The notes: generated by a model from the sequence alone, not told the origin. A stretch of DNA of 64,000 nucleotides from CBDCYS01 sp965226245 (GCA_965226245.1 CBDDCL010000015.1:7054847-7118846); one strand, 5' to 3'; counted from the stretch's first letter, positions 47,200 to 57,273 are shown. Program-made: numbers and translations.

Positions 47200-47421
47200 T
47201 AAGGGCCGCTTCCTTCATATCGTTGTATCGCAAGCGTCTAGCCCATGTTTGTCATTTCCAGCGGGTTTTCGAGGGCAAGACGGCGCTAAGTTGTTGAAAA
47301 CAGGAGAGCGGAGTTCTCCCGGTACTGGTTTTGTAGTGTCACAACTGATCCAGAACGTCACCATATTACCCGTGATTTATGGACACTGTAAACGCTATAA
47401 TCGTGATGTCACGTTTCTGCC

Positions 47422-48385
47422 ATGTTTCCGCGCCTCACCCGCGTCCGCCGCTCCCCTTCCAAAGTCGACGAATACCTCCAGCTCGTCGAGTCCTGCCGCG
47501 ATGACCACGGCCGCACCCGCCAACGGGTCGTCGTCAGCCTGGGCCGCAAGGACCAGCTCAGCGCCCAGTTGGACGCCCTCGTCCGGCTGCTCGATCGCCC
47601 CCGCCGCTGGGTCGATTCCGAACGGCTCGCCGCTCCCGCCGCTGGGTCGATTCCGAGCGGCTTGCCGCCCCCGATCAAGCCCCTGCCTGGGGACGCCTTT
47701 TAGCCCTCCGCCAGGCCTTCCAGCAACTCGGCCTCGAAGACATTCTCGACCGCCTCGAAGGACCTCCCCCGCGAGGCCAAACGCGGCTGGCCGATCGCGT
47801 GCTGGTGCTGGCCGCCAACCGCCTGTGCGCGCCCTCGAGCGAGCACGGGCTGGGGCGCTGGCTGGAAACCGAGCTCGTCTGCGACCGCCGCGGCCGCCGC
47901 TGGCTGTCGGCTTGGCGCGACGACGAGCGCCGCCTGAGCCAGCGGCCGCGAGTGCGCGTCCAAGACGCCCAGCTCAACGGCTGGTATCGCACCCTCGACG
48001 CTCTGGCCGCGCACAAGACGACGATCGAAAAGCAACTGTTCCTCAGCTGCGCGATTTGTTTTCGCTGCGCGCCAAGATGGTTTTCTACGATCTGACCTCG
48101 ACGTATTTCGAAGGCCGCGGGCCGGCCGGGCTGGCGTGGCACGGCTACTCACGCGACGGCAAATCGCGCCAGCGCCAAGTTTTGGTCGGGGTGCTGCGGG
48201 TCGACGGCTGGCCGATCGCCCATCATGTGTTTCGCGGCAACTTGCGCGACGCCCAGACGGTCGAGCCGGTGCTCGAGGACCTGCGGCGCCGCTTCGGCCT
48301 GCAGCGGGTGGTGTTCGTTGGCGACCGCGGCATGATGACGAGCGAGAATCTGGACCGGGCCGCCGCTTGCGAGGCCGCATTCTCG
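47422..48385 (+). pseudogene. IS1634-family transposase, N-terminal two-thirds, frameshifted
   Basis: MFPRLTRVRRSPSKVDEYLQ and VVVSLGRKDQLSAQLDALVR begin the protein. A shift near 47700 leads to LETELVCDRRGRRWLSAW. Another near 48060 leads to MVFYDLTSTYFEGRGPAG, WHGYSRDGKSRQRQVLVGVL and VVFVGDRGMMTSENLD, which hold DDE residues. It breaks off at about 48380 against another transposon. The IS1634 end with CTAGCCCATGTT precedes it at 47238. The missing C-terminal part resembles the fragment at 42812-43095. Confidence 0.8.
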
Positions 48386-49907
48386 GTCAGATTCGTGCTC
48401 ACCGTCGAGATCTGCCGCTGCTGTTCGGCCAGCTTGCGCACCTCCCGCGCCCACAGCGGGCGCCTTTTGCCGAGCAGCGTGCCGCGTTCGGCCAGCTTCA
48501 GGCGCACCGTCTGGCCGCTCGCCAGCCTGACCTCCCGCTGCTGGAATTCCTCGAGCGGCCAGTCCTGCCCCGGGTAGCGGTGATAGCTGAGCGCCGCGAT
48601 CCGTTCTTGCTGCAGTTCCGCGAACAGATCCGGGCTGTAGCCCTCGCGGTCGAAGATCAGGGTGAAACGCGGCAGGCGCGGATCGGCTGCCAGGCGCTGC
48701 TGCTGCTCTTTGGAGATCGGCGCGTTGGCCTTGAGCCAGGGCAGCACGTCGTCGCGCAGCGCCTGCACCAGTCCGTGATCGACTTCTTTGTTGATATAGA
48801 AGAACGGCTGCCCGTCCAGCGCATTGATCCAATAATCCACCGTCGCACGCAGGTAGAAGCGCTGCCGCGCCACGTAATGCCGCGGCAGCTTGGTCAGCTT
48901 GCCGTGGCAGACCAGCACGTGGCCATCGACATAGAAAGCCACCCCTTGAGGCTGTCGCTGCTGCGCTTCGCGGATCCACTCCCTGGCCAGAGCCGCGTTC
49001 CAGCGCGCCGCCCGGCCCGCCTCCGTGCACAGCAGCTTCAGCTTCTGGCGCAGCGTCCGCACTTCCGGGATGCGGTCCAGCCCCAGTAAGTTGCCCCACT
49101 CGCCGGCGGACACATAGCGCAACTGTTCGAGGGAAGGGATGCGCGCCAGTGCCATCAGCGCTAGCAGCAGAAACACGCTGCTCAGCCCGTAGCAGCCGGG
49201 CGGCAGCTGGTAGAGTTCCAGGCTGTGCCGCAGCAGCCCGAGCGCCAGCAGCGCCGGCAGCGCCAGCAACACGCCCCCCTGCGGAATGTCCCGCGCCGGC
49301 TCGAAAACGATGGGCGCCGGCCCCAGCCCGCCCATCGCCGCCGCCATCCGCTCCAGCGAGCGGGTCGTGCCGCCGTAGCCCAGCGGCGCAGTGCTGTCGA
49401 TCTCGCTGCGCTCGCTCTTGCTGCTAGGCGGCTCAGAAACCCGCCTTAGCGCTTTTTTTTTACGGCGTGCAGGCGCCCGGCACGAATCGCTTTATGCAGC
49501 GTGTTGGCCCGCACGCCTATCGCGCGGCTGACCTGCGGCACGCTCTGGCCTTGGTCCAACAGCGCCTGGGCCTGTTGCCTCACCTCGGCGGTGAGCACCG
49601 TGGCCCCGCGACGCCGCGGCTGGCGAAAGAATCCGGCCGCTCCTTGATTCCGATACAGCTTCAGATAGCGCTTCACGGTTACCAGCGGCACTCCGAACGC
49701 GCTCACGATATCGGCCTGCCGCACGGTCCCTTGGTCGAGCAATTGACTGCTGAACAGACGAAAGCTCTTCAGGTCGTCCTGGGCGTGCGAATACACCGGC
49801 AGATGGCCGTGAAAGTAGACCACCTTGCCGTCCTTGCGGTAAAAGGCGATATCATTGGTGATCGGGGTCAGCCCGGCGGGGAAGATGGGCAGCTGCAACT
49901 GCGGCAT
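48383..49907 (-). pseudogene. Helix-turn-helix transposase in two frames joined by an A9 run, 3'-truncated
   Basis: Frame one (49907-49446, 153 codons) begins MPQLQLPIFPAGLTPITNDI and has an HTH segment QADIVSAFGVPLVTVKRYLK plus a second (VPQVSRAIGVRANTLHKAIR), ending in HAVKKKR. At 49451-49459 the coding strand has nine A residues. The other frame then continues ERMAAAMGGLGPAPIVFEPA, LLALPALLALGLLRHSLELY, LGLDRIPEVRTLRQKLKLLC, VAFYVDGHVLVCHGKLTKLP and FTLIFDREGYSPDLFAELQQ down to about 48383. The A9 run could be a programmed frameshift site, as in other IS elements, or simple decay. The 3' end is lost at the junction with the IS1634 fragment, so the element is dead in any case. Confidence 0.7.
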
Positions 49908-50328
49908 GGTCCAGTTTCCCCTCCGCAACGTCCCAGGCGCAAGTCCCGGCCAGGTGCCTGCCACACCGCAAAGATGGGTCTAGTCATTTTCCTCAACCAG
50001 CCGAAATCGCTAGCCGGGATCAGGAGTTCAGAGACTCCTCAAGGGGAGCGGCAAGGAGTAGACGATCCTTCACACAACCCGCTCTCATCACAAAGGTAAA
50101 CGGCCCGACTCTTCCGTTTCTGTGGACGATCAGGCCCCTTGCTCTGCGGGACAAAAGCGTTCAACGGAGGGCCTTGAGCGCGAGGATGTGGTCTCGCTCG
50201 CAAAGAGAACCTCTTTCGTGGATTGAGCGCCATCGAGTTGCCGCGGGTGCTTGCGGAGAAAGTCAACGCCTTGTGTGCGATTTCTTCGACGAGAAGCCCG
50301 AATCGCAGCACGGCGTGGCGGCAGCCGA
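49908..50328. other. Unassigned stretch between two element fragments
   Basis: No gene is supported. It may contain the left end of the helix-turn-helix element and the degraded middle of the recombinase whose C-terminus follows at 50329; a frame with DVVSLAKRTSFVD suggests the latter but contains a stop. Confidence 0.3.
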
Positions 50329-50475
50329 AGTAGCGAGCGCCTGGGGCACACTAGTGTTCAGGTCACGCTTGATCTGTACAGCCACGTCTTGCCGGGCTTG
50401 CAAGAGGAAGCGGCGCGGGGAATCGATGCCGCATTGTGGCGGGCCATCGAACAACAGCACAAAGCTGTCACTTGA
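50329..50475 (+). pseudogene. Tyrosine recombinase (phage integrase), C-terminal fragment
   Basis: SERLGHTSVQVTLDLYSHVL followed by PGLQEEAARGIDAAL is the classical end of tyrosine recombinases: the L-G-H motif and the nucleophile Tyr in D-L-Y-S-H. The catalytic Arg and the first two-thirds are missing or unrecognisable. It suggests an integrated element once ended here; no attachment site is identifiable. Confidence 0.78.
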
Positions 50476-50646
50476 CCCAGCATCAGCGACAGGGTCAGAG
50501 CGCTGTCACCGGATCGTTATGGACTGCTCGCCGCCGGATAGATCGCCACATGCCGACAAGGGCGGATTTAGCCCGTTGGGCTGCGCAAAACCAGTCGGTC
50601 CTCAAGTGCTGGCAGGAGCGTTCTCTTGACCTTGATAACGAAGCTG

Positions 50647-51065
50647 ATGAGACGACTACCAGTGGTGGGGCTAATCGTATCGGCGTTCATTGCGAGCGCG
50701 CAGGAGCAACGCCCTCGTGCTCGCGACATCGGCTTGGCCCCCGGCATTTACTCCCCAGGGGCCGCTAAACGCAATCACTGACGTGCCGGGCGTTCTCGTC
50801 GGCCACCGAACGCTTATCGAGGACACGGACATACGAACGGGAGTCACAGCGGTACTGCCCCACGGCGGGAACATCCTTCCAGAAAAAGCGCTGGCCGCGG
50901 CTTTGGTCTTCAATGCCTTCGGAAAGACCATCGGGTTAGCCCAAGTCCGGGAGTTGGGAGTGCTCGAAAACCCCCATTTTGCGACCAATACGTTGGCTGT
51001 GTGGAAAGCGGCGGACGCCCTACGCTACTACACGCCTCATGAGCCCGGAAACGAGGGCGTGCGCT
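50647..51065 (+). pseudogene. DmpA-type aminopeptidase (peptidase S58), N-terminal fragment
   Basis: ATG 50647 starts a signal peptide (RRLPVVGLIVSAFIASAQ) and ARDIGLAPGIYSPG. A one-base shift near 50755 is needed to continue GPLNAITDVPGVLVGHRTLI, TGVTAVLPHGGNILPEKALA and NAFGKTIGLAQVRELGVLEN, all conserved in the N-terminal half of S58 peptidases. After about 51065 the sequence is unrelated, and the catalytic Ser that would lie further on is absent. Bases 51066-51367 hold nothing recognised. Confidence 0.72.
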
Positions 51066-51367
51066 CAGGGACACAGCCATTAGGACTTGCTACGTCATTG
51101 ACGAAGCGCGATGGATACCACGCAAGGTCTCCTCAAGACTCCTCGACCGGAGACGGCGAACGCTTCGGCGGTGATCGAAACGCTACCCTGCGATGCCGCC
51201 GGGGAGTCATTCCGGAGCGACAACCGTTGCAATACCAGCAGCAGCTCGCTAATCTGTAACAACCTGGGCGGCCAAGAAAGCAGTTGTTCGCCGCGATAGA
51301 GACGTGTCGAAACGTTTCGTATCTGTACTGCTAACGTTGCTCGGCGGCGCGCTGGGTTCTTTAGCGA

Positions 51368-52392
51368 TGGGGTATTTAGTTGACTCCAGTAGCCACAATA
51401 TGTTGTGGTTGGGGGCATGAAGGAGGACTACCCCCGAAACCTCGTCGAGTTGGAAGCTCGATTCTCGACCGAGGAGGCGTGCCGGGAGTACCTGCTGAAG
51501 CTGCGCTGGCCGGAGGGGTTCGTGTGCCCGCGCTGTGGGATCCAGTCCTCATGGGCCAGCAAACGCAATCTGCTGCTCTGCGCCGACTGCGGTTACCAGG
51601 CCTCGGTGACGGCGGGCACGATTTTCCAGGACACCCGCAAGCCCTTGACGTTGTGGTTCCGGGCGGCTTGGTGGGTGACAACGCAAAAAGGCGGGGCCAG
51701 CGCGCTGGAGTTGCAGCGGGTCTTGGGTTTGGGTAGCTATGTAACCGCCTGGACCTGGCTGCACAAGTTCCGCCGCGCCATGGTGCGCCCCGGTCGCAAT
51801 CGGCTGGTCGGCCGGGTGGAGGTGGACGAAACGTATGTGGGCGGAGTCGAAGAGGGCGTCCGAGGTCGCGAAATGGTTGGCAAAGCGTTAGTTGCGGTTG
51901 CTGCCGAGGAGGATGGGCGCGGTATGGGTCGCATCCGGCTCCGTCGGATCGCGGATGCCTCAGCGGCGAGCTTGGAAGCCTTTGTCGAAGAAGCTATCCA
52001 ACCTGGCAGCCTCGTGCACACCGACGGCTGGGAAGGCTATGCGGGATTGGAGAACAAAGGATACCGCCATGAAGTCACCGTGCTGCGCGGGAAGCGGCAA
52101 TCGGCGAGTAAGCTGCTGCCGAGAGTCCATCGTGTCGCCTCTCTGCTAAAGCGCTGGCTGTTGGGGACCCACCAGGGGGCTGTCAGTCACGAGTATTTGG
52201 ACTACTACCTGGACGAGTTCACGTTCCGCTTCAACCGGCGGACCTCACGGTCGCGCGGCAAACTTTTCTATCGCCTCCTCCAGCAGGCGGTCGCCGCCGA
52301 CCCTGCTCCCTATAAGACAATGGTCGAGGCCACCAGGGCCGGCACCCCCACCCCCAAGATGTAGTGGCTACTGGAGTCAACTAGATACCCCA
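51368..52392 (+). mobile_element. IS1595-family element, copy 4 (1025 bp, no target duplication)
   Basis: Same ends as the other copies except one base in the right end (CTAGATACCCC instead of CTAAATACCCC). The flanks are CTTTAGCGA at the left and TATCTATCA at the right and do not match, so a deletion or recombination has replaced one side. Confidence 0.93.
51417..52364 (+). CDS. IS1595-family transposase (copy 4)
   Basis: 315 residues, identical to copies 1-3. The gene is intact in spite of the altered right end and missing target duplication; whether the single terminal change blocks movement is unknown. Confidence 0.95.
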   Translation: MKEDYPRNLVELEARFSTEEACREYLLKLRWPEGFVCPRCGIQSSWASKRNLLLCADCGYQASVTAGTIFQDTRKPLTLWFRAAWWVTTQKGGASALELQRVLGLGSYVTAWTWLHKFRRAMVRPGRNRLVGRVEVDETYVGGVEEGVRGREMVGKALVAVAAEEDGRGMGRIRLRRIADASAASLEAFVEEAIQPGSLVHTDGWEGYAGLENKGYRHEVTVLRGKRQSASKLLPRVHRVASLLKRWLLGTHQGAVSHEYLDYYLDEFTFRFNRRTSRSRGKLFYRLLQQAVAADPAPYKTMVEATRAGTPTPKM

Positions 52393-52550
52393 TATCTATC
52401 AAATATAGCCGCTTCTTTGCAGCGACGGTGACTCCTATCGCGACAATAGCTCCGGTTCGGGCCAGCCTCTGCGCGAACACGAGAACCAACTTGATCCAAG
52501 CGAGACACCGGCCGAATCCGGGACGAACAAGGCCGGTTCTTCTTCTCTGC

Positions 52551-53459
52551 CTAACGGCCCAAGGCCTCCCGGAGCGCCCCTTCCAACTCCGGGTATCGAA
52601 ACGAGAACCCTATTTTTTCAGCCGCTTTGGGTAGCACGCGTTTGCTCGACAGCAACTCGGCGGAAAACCCTCCCAGGGCAATCTTCAACGCGAAGGCCGG
52701 AGCCGGCATGAACGCCGGCCGCCGCAGGACCTTCCCAAGAACCCGTGCGAATTCCTTCTGGCGCACCGGGTTCGGAGCCGCTCCGTTCACCGCGCCGCGG
52801 AAATCACCCTCCAGCAGTTGGATCATCATCCCGGCCAGATCGTCTCGGTGGATCCAAGACCACCACTGCCGGCCCGAGCCCAGCGGGCCGCCCGCTCCTA
52901 ACTTGAAAGGCAAAAGCATCGCCTCTAAAGCGCCGCCGCCGGAGGCGAGCACAACCGATACTCTCGGAAGAACAACCCGCACGCCAAGCCTTTCAGCGGC
53001 AACGGCTTCGCTTTCCCACTCTCGCGAAATCCGGGCGAGAAAGTCGTCGCCAGGCGCTGACTCCTCGCTCAACTCTTCATCCCCGCGGTCACCGTAGTAG
53101 CCGATCGCGCTAGCGGAGACTAAGACTTTGGGGCGGGATTCGAGGCGGGCGATGCCTGCGACCAGATTCCGCGTGCCGATGACCCGGCTGTCACGGATAG
53201 CCGCCTTCTTGGCGGCATTCCAGCGGCCCTGCACGGTTTCCCCAAGCAGGTGGATGACACCGCCGACCCCATCGAACGCTTCTTGCGGTGCAGGCTCGGA
53301 GACCGGCTGCCAGTCAAACGCCTGATCGATGAAGGGCAGACTTTGCTTGGCAGTGACGCTGTTTCTGGAAAGCGCCACCACGGAATGCCCGCGCTGCTTC
53401 AATACCTCGCAAAGCCTGTGGCCAACGAATCCGGTGGCCCCTGTGACTAAGACTTTCAT
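52551..53459 (-). CDS. TIGR01777-family sugar-epimerase-like SDR (YfcH type)
   Basis: 302 residues, usual for the family. The extended-SDR motif KVLVTGATGFVGHRLCEVL opens the protein, then VIHLLGETVQGRWNAAKKAA near residue 88, SASAIGYYGDRGDEELSEES near 115, and PLGSGRQWWSWIHRDDLAGM near 195 (characteristic W-S-W-I-H-x-D-D). The C-terminal DUF1731-like end includes AELLSSKRVLPKAAEKIGF. It binds NAD(P); the substrate of this widespread family is not established. The gene stands alone; its start has no strong ribosome-binding site. Confidence 0.92.
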   Translation of the reverse strand: MKVLVTGATGFVGHRLCEVLKQRGHSVVALSRNSVTAKQSLPFIDQAFDWQPVSEPAPQEAFDGVGGVIHLLGETVQGRWNAAKKAAIRDSRVIGTRNLVAGIARLESRPKVLVSASAIGYYGDRGDEELSEESAPGDDFLARISREWESEAVAAERLGVRVVLPRVSVVLASGGGALEAMLLPFKLGAGGPLGSGRQWWSWIHRDDLAGMMIQLLEGDFRGAVNGAAPNPVRQKEFARVLGKVLRRPAFMPAPAFALKIALGGFSAELLSSKRVLPKAAEKIGFSFRYPELEGALREALGR

Positions 53460-53715
53460 TGGTTCGAGCTAACCTGCTTTCCCGCCACCCGCCAGCGGCG
53501 CACCTGCTTCGACCGCAAAGATTGGCGGCAGACGCCTCATCCTAGATATGATTCTAGCCGGTCCGTACAAAGCGGATACGCTTTCGACTAAGAACCGTAA
53601 AGCATTCGGAGCTGTCCGGCCAAGTTGGCTGTCTGTCGCCGCGCGCGGCGATGCACCGATTACACTATAGACGGAGCCGATCTGAAATTGGAACGTCCGC
53701 GTTCCGCGAACCCCC

Positions 53716-53934
53716 GTGAACCTGGGACGCCTTCTTATCTTCGCCGGATTAGCCCTCGTTGCCGCGGGCCTGCTCGTCATGCTTGGGGCCAAACTCGGCT
53801 TACCCCGGCTGGGCCGTCTGCCGGGTGATTTTGTCTTCCGCGGCAAGAACTCTGTCTTTTACTTCCCCATAGTCACGTCGATTCTTCTGAGTATTGTCTT
53901 GACGCTCGTCTTTTCGTTGTTCCGGCGCCATTGA
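53716..53934 (+). CDS. DUF2905-family small membrane protein
   Basis: 72 residues from GTG 53716. Two hydrophobic helices (LLIFAGLALVAAGLLVMLG and FPIVTSILLSIVLTLVFSLF) are separated by the family signature LGRLPGDFVFRGKNSVFYFP. It is an inner-membrane protein of unknown role, often next to DNA-repair or tRNA-modification genes in other bacteria, which is not the case here. The length equals the family norm. Confidence 0.9.
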   Translation: MNLGRLLIFAGLALVAAGLLVMLGAKLGLPRLGRLPGDFVFRGKNSVFYFPIVTSILLSIVLTLVFSLFRRH

Positions 53935-54226
53935 CGGTTCCGGGAGCAGCCCCTGGATGTCACGGTTCCCCCCAACGCTTCCGCGGAGGGTTCCGCCGGC
54001 AGCAAAGATCACTTGCCGCGCTGGATCGGAAAGGTCAAATGACCCTGCTAGCTGGACGGTCGAAAATCCGGCAAATACGCCTGGAGTTCCCCGGCCTGGC
54101 TGAAGTAGTGATACTTGGGGGTGCGGGCGGGACGAAGGTTGGAGGAAGTTGGGGACAAGAACTTTTGGTTGAACAAGACGCCGGCCGGGAAGCCGATTTG
54201 CCCGATGCTATACTGGGCTCTGCTTT
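53935..54226. other. Intergenic region ahead of the phosphatase-like operon
   Basis: No gene is supported. TATACT at 54209-54214 lies 12 bases before ATG 54227 and would fit a -10 box with a very short or absent leader; the ATG has no ribosome-binding site. This is a suggestion only. Confidence 0.35.
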
Positions 54227-55090
54227 ATGGCGGCAAGAAAGAAACGGCCGGTTCACAACAACTACATTCTGATCATCTTCGATAGCTGCCGCTACGATTC
54301 GTTCATTCGCGGGCGTCCGAAGGTGATGCGCCGACTGGGGAAGGTGGAGAAGCGCTGGTCCTATGCTTCCTGGACCGCCCCTTCCCACTTCAATCTGTTG
54401 ATGGGGCTGCTGCCTCACCAGAGTCCCAAGAACGTCTTTGCATCCGAGTATTACAAGAAAGACTTCTTCAAGTACAACGAGCGGCTGGGCGCGGACGATA
54501 TCGAGTTCAAATCGCTGGTGCCGAGGCTCTACTTCCCGCTGTTTCTTCGGGACAAAATGGGCTACCGGACCCACGCCCGGGTGTCACTGCCGGTGCTCAA
54601 TCCGCGCACGATCCTCAACCAGGGATTCGATACGTTCCGGCTGATGAAAAAGCACAACGACATGCGGGCCATGCTCAAGGAGATGACCTTTCCCGAGGAC
54701 CGCCCGTCGTTCTATCTGCTCAATGTCGGGGAGACCCATTACCCCTACGCACTGCCGGACGAACCGCCCGAGGACTGGCCGTGCATCAGCGGCGTCCACG
54801 GAGTCTTCAAGCACCTCGACGATCACGTCGTCGGAGGAAAACTGAAGAAAAGCAAGCAACGGTTCTTCGACGATAAAAAGATGAAAGAGCTGCAGCGGCG
54901 CCAAGTCGGAGCGGTGAAATACTTGGACCGTGTCATCGAAGAACTGTTCGACATGGTCCCCAAGAACACCTACATCACCATTACGTCCGATCATGGAGAG
55001 CTGTTCGGGGAGGAAGGGTACTTCGGCCACGGCCCGATCCAGCACGATAAGGTCCTGGAAGTGCCCTTCGTCGAGGGCAAGCTGCGGTGA
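54227..55090 (+). CDS. Sulfatase-like alkaline-phosphatase-superfamily protein
   Basis: 287 residues. ILIIFDSCRYDSF near residue 15 is the first metal-binding segment, WTAPSHFNLLMGLLPHQSPK carries the Ser/Thr region expected for the nucleophile, LLNVGETHYPYALPDEPPED follows, and TYITITSDHGELFGEEGYFG near 250 is the D-H metal motif. The C-terminus is short compared with sulfatases, with GHGPIQHDKVLEVPFVEGKL as the end. It may hydrolyse a phosphate or sulfate ester; no signal peptide is visible, so it would act in the cytoplasm. It overlaps the next gene by 4 bases (GTGA), so the three phosphatase-like genes are coupled. Confidence 0.85.
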   Translation: MAARKKRPVHNNYILIIFDSCRYDSFIRGRPKVMRRLGKVEKRWSYASWTAPSHFNLLMGLLPHQSPKNVFASEYYKKDFFKYNERLGADDIEFKSLVPRLYFPLFLRDKMGYRTHARVSLPVLNPRTILNQGFDTFRLMKKHNDMRAMLKEMTFPEDRPSFYLLNVGETHYPYALPDEPPEDWPCISGVHGVFKHLDDHVVGGKLKKSKQRFFDDKKMKELQRRQVGAVKYLDRVIEELFDMVPKNTYITITSDHGELFGEEGYFGHGPIQHDKVLEVPFVEGKLR

Positions 55091-57273
55091 GGCCCCCTCC
55101 GCCAAAACCTTCTGCCAGGCGCCTGGTTCATCGTGCGTGGCTACTCGCCCCGTGGGCTTTCGCGTCGTGCGCCACGGCCCTTTTTCTCTCGGCGAACGAC
55201 CCGCTTCCGGCGCCCGAAAACCTGCGGCTTGCCTATATCGGGCCGGGCGCGGGATTTGCCTTCCTGGGATCGTTCCTCAGCCTGCTGATAGCCTTCATTC
55301 TGGGAGCGGCCTCGCTGCTGATCTGGCCTTTCCGGGTGGCCTGGCGCGCGCTGACCCGGCGCAAGGGCCTCAAGAAAGCCCGCGTCCGAAAAATGATTTT
55401 TTTGGGCCTGGACGGGCTCGACCCGGATCTCTCGGAGCGCTTCATGGCCGAGGGCAAAATGCCTCACCTGGCGAAGCTGCGCGAGCAGGGCGCCTACAGC
55501 CGGTTGCGGACGACGTTTCCGCCGCTCTCGCCGGTGGCTTGGTCGACTTTCGCCACCGGCGTCAATCCCGGCAAGCACAGCATGTACGACTTCCTCAACC
55601 GCAGCATGAGGACGTACGTGCCGGAACTTTCCTCCTCGCGGGTTGGCGAGCCCAAGAAGTTTCTGAAGATCGGGAAATGGCGAATCCCTTTGGACAAACC
55701 GACGGTCGAGCTGCGCCGCAAGAGCCGCACGTTTTGGAACATTCTGGGCGAGCATCAGGTTGGATGCACGGTGCTGCGTGTTCCCATTACTTTCCCGCCG
55801 GAGAAGTTTGACGGCAAGCTGCTGTCGGCGATGTGTACGCCGGACCTGCTCGGGACGCAGGGCACGTTCCACGAATTCTCGACCGCGCTGGAGGAGGCTT
55901 CGTTTGAGTCCGGCATGCGCTTTCCGCTGCGCCGCAGTGGAAACGCTTTGCAGGGGACGATTGAGGGTCCGTCGAATCCGATCAAAGAGACGGGTCCGAT
56001 GAAGATCGATTTTCGGATCGTGCCCAACGCCGATGGCACGGCAACGCTCGAAATCGAGGGGCGATCCCACGCCCTGAAGCGCGGCGAGTATTCGCCCTGG
56101 ATTCAACTGACATTCCGGGCCGGGATGGGCGTGAAGGTGCGGGGCGTGGCGCGATTTCGAATTACCGCGACCGAGCCCGAGTACTCGGTTTATGTCACGC
56201 CGATCAATCTCGATCCCGAAAGCCCGGCGCTGCCGATTTCGCACCCGACATACTACGCCACTTACCTCGCCAAGCTGCTCGGCACCTACTCGACTCTAGG
56301 CTTGGCCGAGGACACCTGGGCGCTCAACGAGCGGGTGATTGACGAACAGGGGTTTCTCGACCAGGCCTACTCGATTTGCGAAGAGCGCAAGTCGATGTTT
56401 TTTAGCGCTCTCGAGAAAACGAAGCAGGGAGTGGTGGCTTGCGTCTTTGACACCAGTGACCGCGTGCAGCATATGTTCTACCGCTATCTGGAGCCCGACC
56501 ACCCGGCGCACAAGACGAACGGCAACGGGAGTGGCGACTACGCCGGCGTGATCGAGGATCTCTATCAGCGCATGGACGACATCGTCGGAAAGACGCTCAC
56601 GCATGCCGGCGACGAGACGGTGCTGTTCGTGCTCTCCGATCATGGCTTCAAGTCGTTTCAGCGCGGCGTGAATCTCAATGTTTGGCTGCTCCAAAACGGC
56701 TACTTGCATCTCAAGAACGGCGCCAGCGAGGGCGGACCTTATTTACGAGACATCGATTGGAGCCGCACGCGAGTTTACGTTTTCGGGTTGGCGGGGGTCT
56801 ACATCAATCAGAAGGGCCGCGAGGCGCGAGGAATTGTCGCGCCCGGCGAGGAAGCCAAGGCCCTCAAGAAAGAACTGGCGGAAAAACTCACGGGCTTAAT
56901 CGACGACGAGCGGAACACGGTTGCTATTCGGCGCGCCTACGCCAAGGAGGACGTCTACAAGGGACCCTATGCGGGAGCGGCGCCCGACATCGTGATCGGT
57001 TACAACGCCGGCTACCGCAATTCCTGGTCCGCGGCGACGGGCACGGTGACAGGGTCGGTTTTCGAGGACAATACGAAGGCCTGGAGCGGGGATCATTGCC
57101 TGGATCCCCCGATGGTCCCGGGGGTTATTTTCTGCAATCGCAAGTTCGAAGAGAAGGACCCTGGAATTGAGGACCTCGCACCGACGACACTTACGTTGTT
57201 CGGGCTCAAGCCGCCGGACTACATGGATGGGCACGATCTTGCCGTAGCCGCGAAGACGGAGCCCCGACCGTGA
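55087..57273 (+). CDS. Membrane-anchored type I phosphodiesterase/phosphatase-like protein
   Basis: 728 residues from GTG 55087, overlapping the upstream stop. Two membrane segments (LLAPWAFASCATALFLSAND, GFAFLGSFLSLLIAFILGAA) precede the PF01663-type alkaline-phosphatase-superfamily domain: KMIFLGLDGLDPDL near residue 105, FPPLSPVAWSTFATGVNPGK near 140, FDTSDRVQHMFYRYLEPDHP near 455, and VLFVLSDHGFKSFQRGVNLN near 515. Metal-binding Asp/His residues are in place. Substrates of this clade are unknown; roles in surface-lipid or glycan head-group hydrolysis are guesses. The last residues (KTEPRP) and the start of the next gene lie in repeat R3 copy d. Confidence 0.88.
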   Translation: MRPPPPKPSARRLVHRAWLLAPWAFASCATALFLSANDPLPAPENLRLAYIGPGAGFAFLGSFLSLLIAFILGAASLLIWPFRVAWRALTRRKGLKKARVRKMIFLGLDGLDPDLSERFMAEGKMPHLAKLREQGAYSRLRTTFPPLSPVAWSTFATGVNPGKHSMYDFLNRSMRTYVPELSSSRVGEPKKFLKIGKWRIPLDKPTVELRRKSRTFWNILGEHQVGCTVLRVPITFPPEKFDGKLLSAMCTPDLLGTQGTFHEFSTALEEASFESGMRFPLRRSGNALQGTIEGPSNPIKETGPMKIDFRIVPNADGTATLEIEGRSHALKRGEYSPWIQLTFRAGMGVKVRGVARFRITATEPEYSVYVTPINLDPESPALPISHPTYYATYLAKLLGTYSTLGLAEDTWALNERVIDEQGFLDQAYSICEERKSMFFSALEKTKQGVVACVFDTSDRVQHMFYRYLEPDHPAHKTNGNGSGDYAGVIEDLYQRMDDIVGKTLTHAGDETVLFVLSDHGFKSFQRGVNLNVWLLQNGYLHLKNGASEGGPYLRDIDWSRTRVYVFGLAGVYINQKGREARGIVAPGEEAKALKKELAEKLTGLIDDERNTVAIRRAYAKEDVYKGPYAGAAPDIVIGYNAGYRNSWSAATGTVTGSVFEDNTKAWSGDHCLDPPMVPGVIFCNRKFEEKDPGIEDLAPTTLTLFGLKPPDYMDGHDLAVAAKTEPRP

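Noticed and set aside
51111..51299. 62-codon frame before IS1595 copy 4
   Set aside because: Ser/Asn-rich, no start signal, no similarity to the S58 peptidase whose 3' half is missing there.
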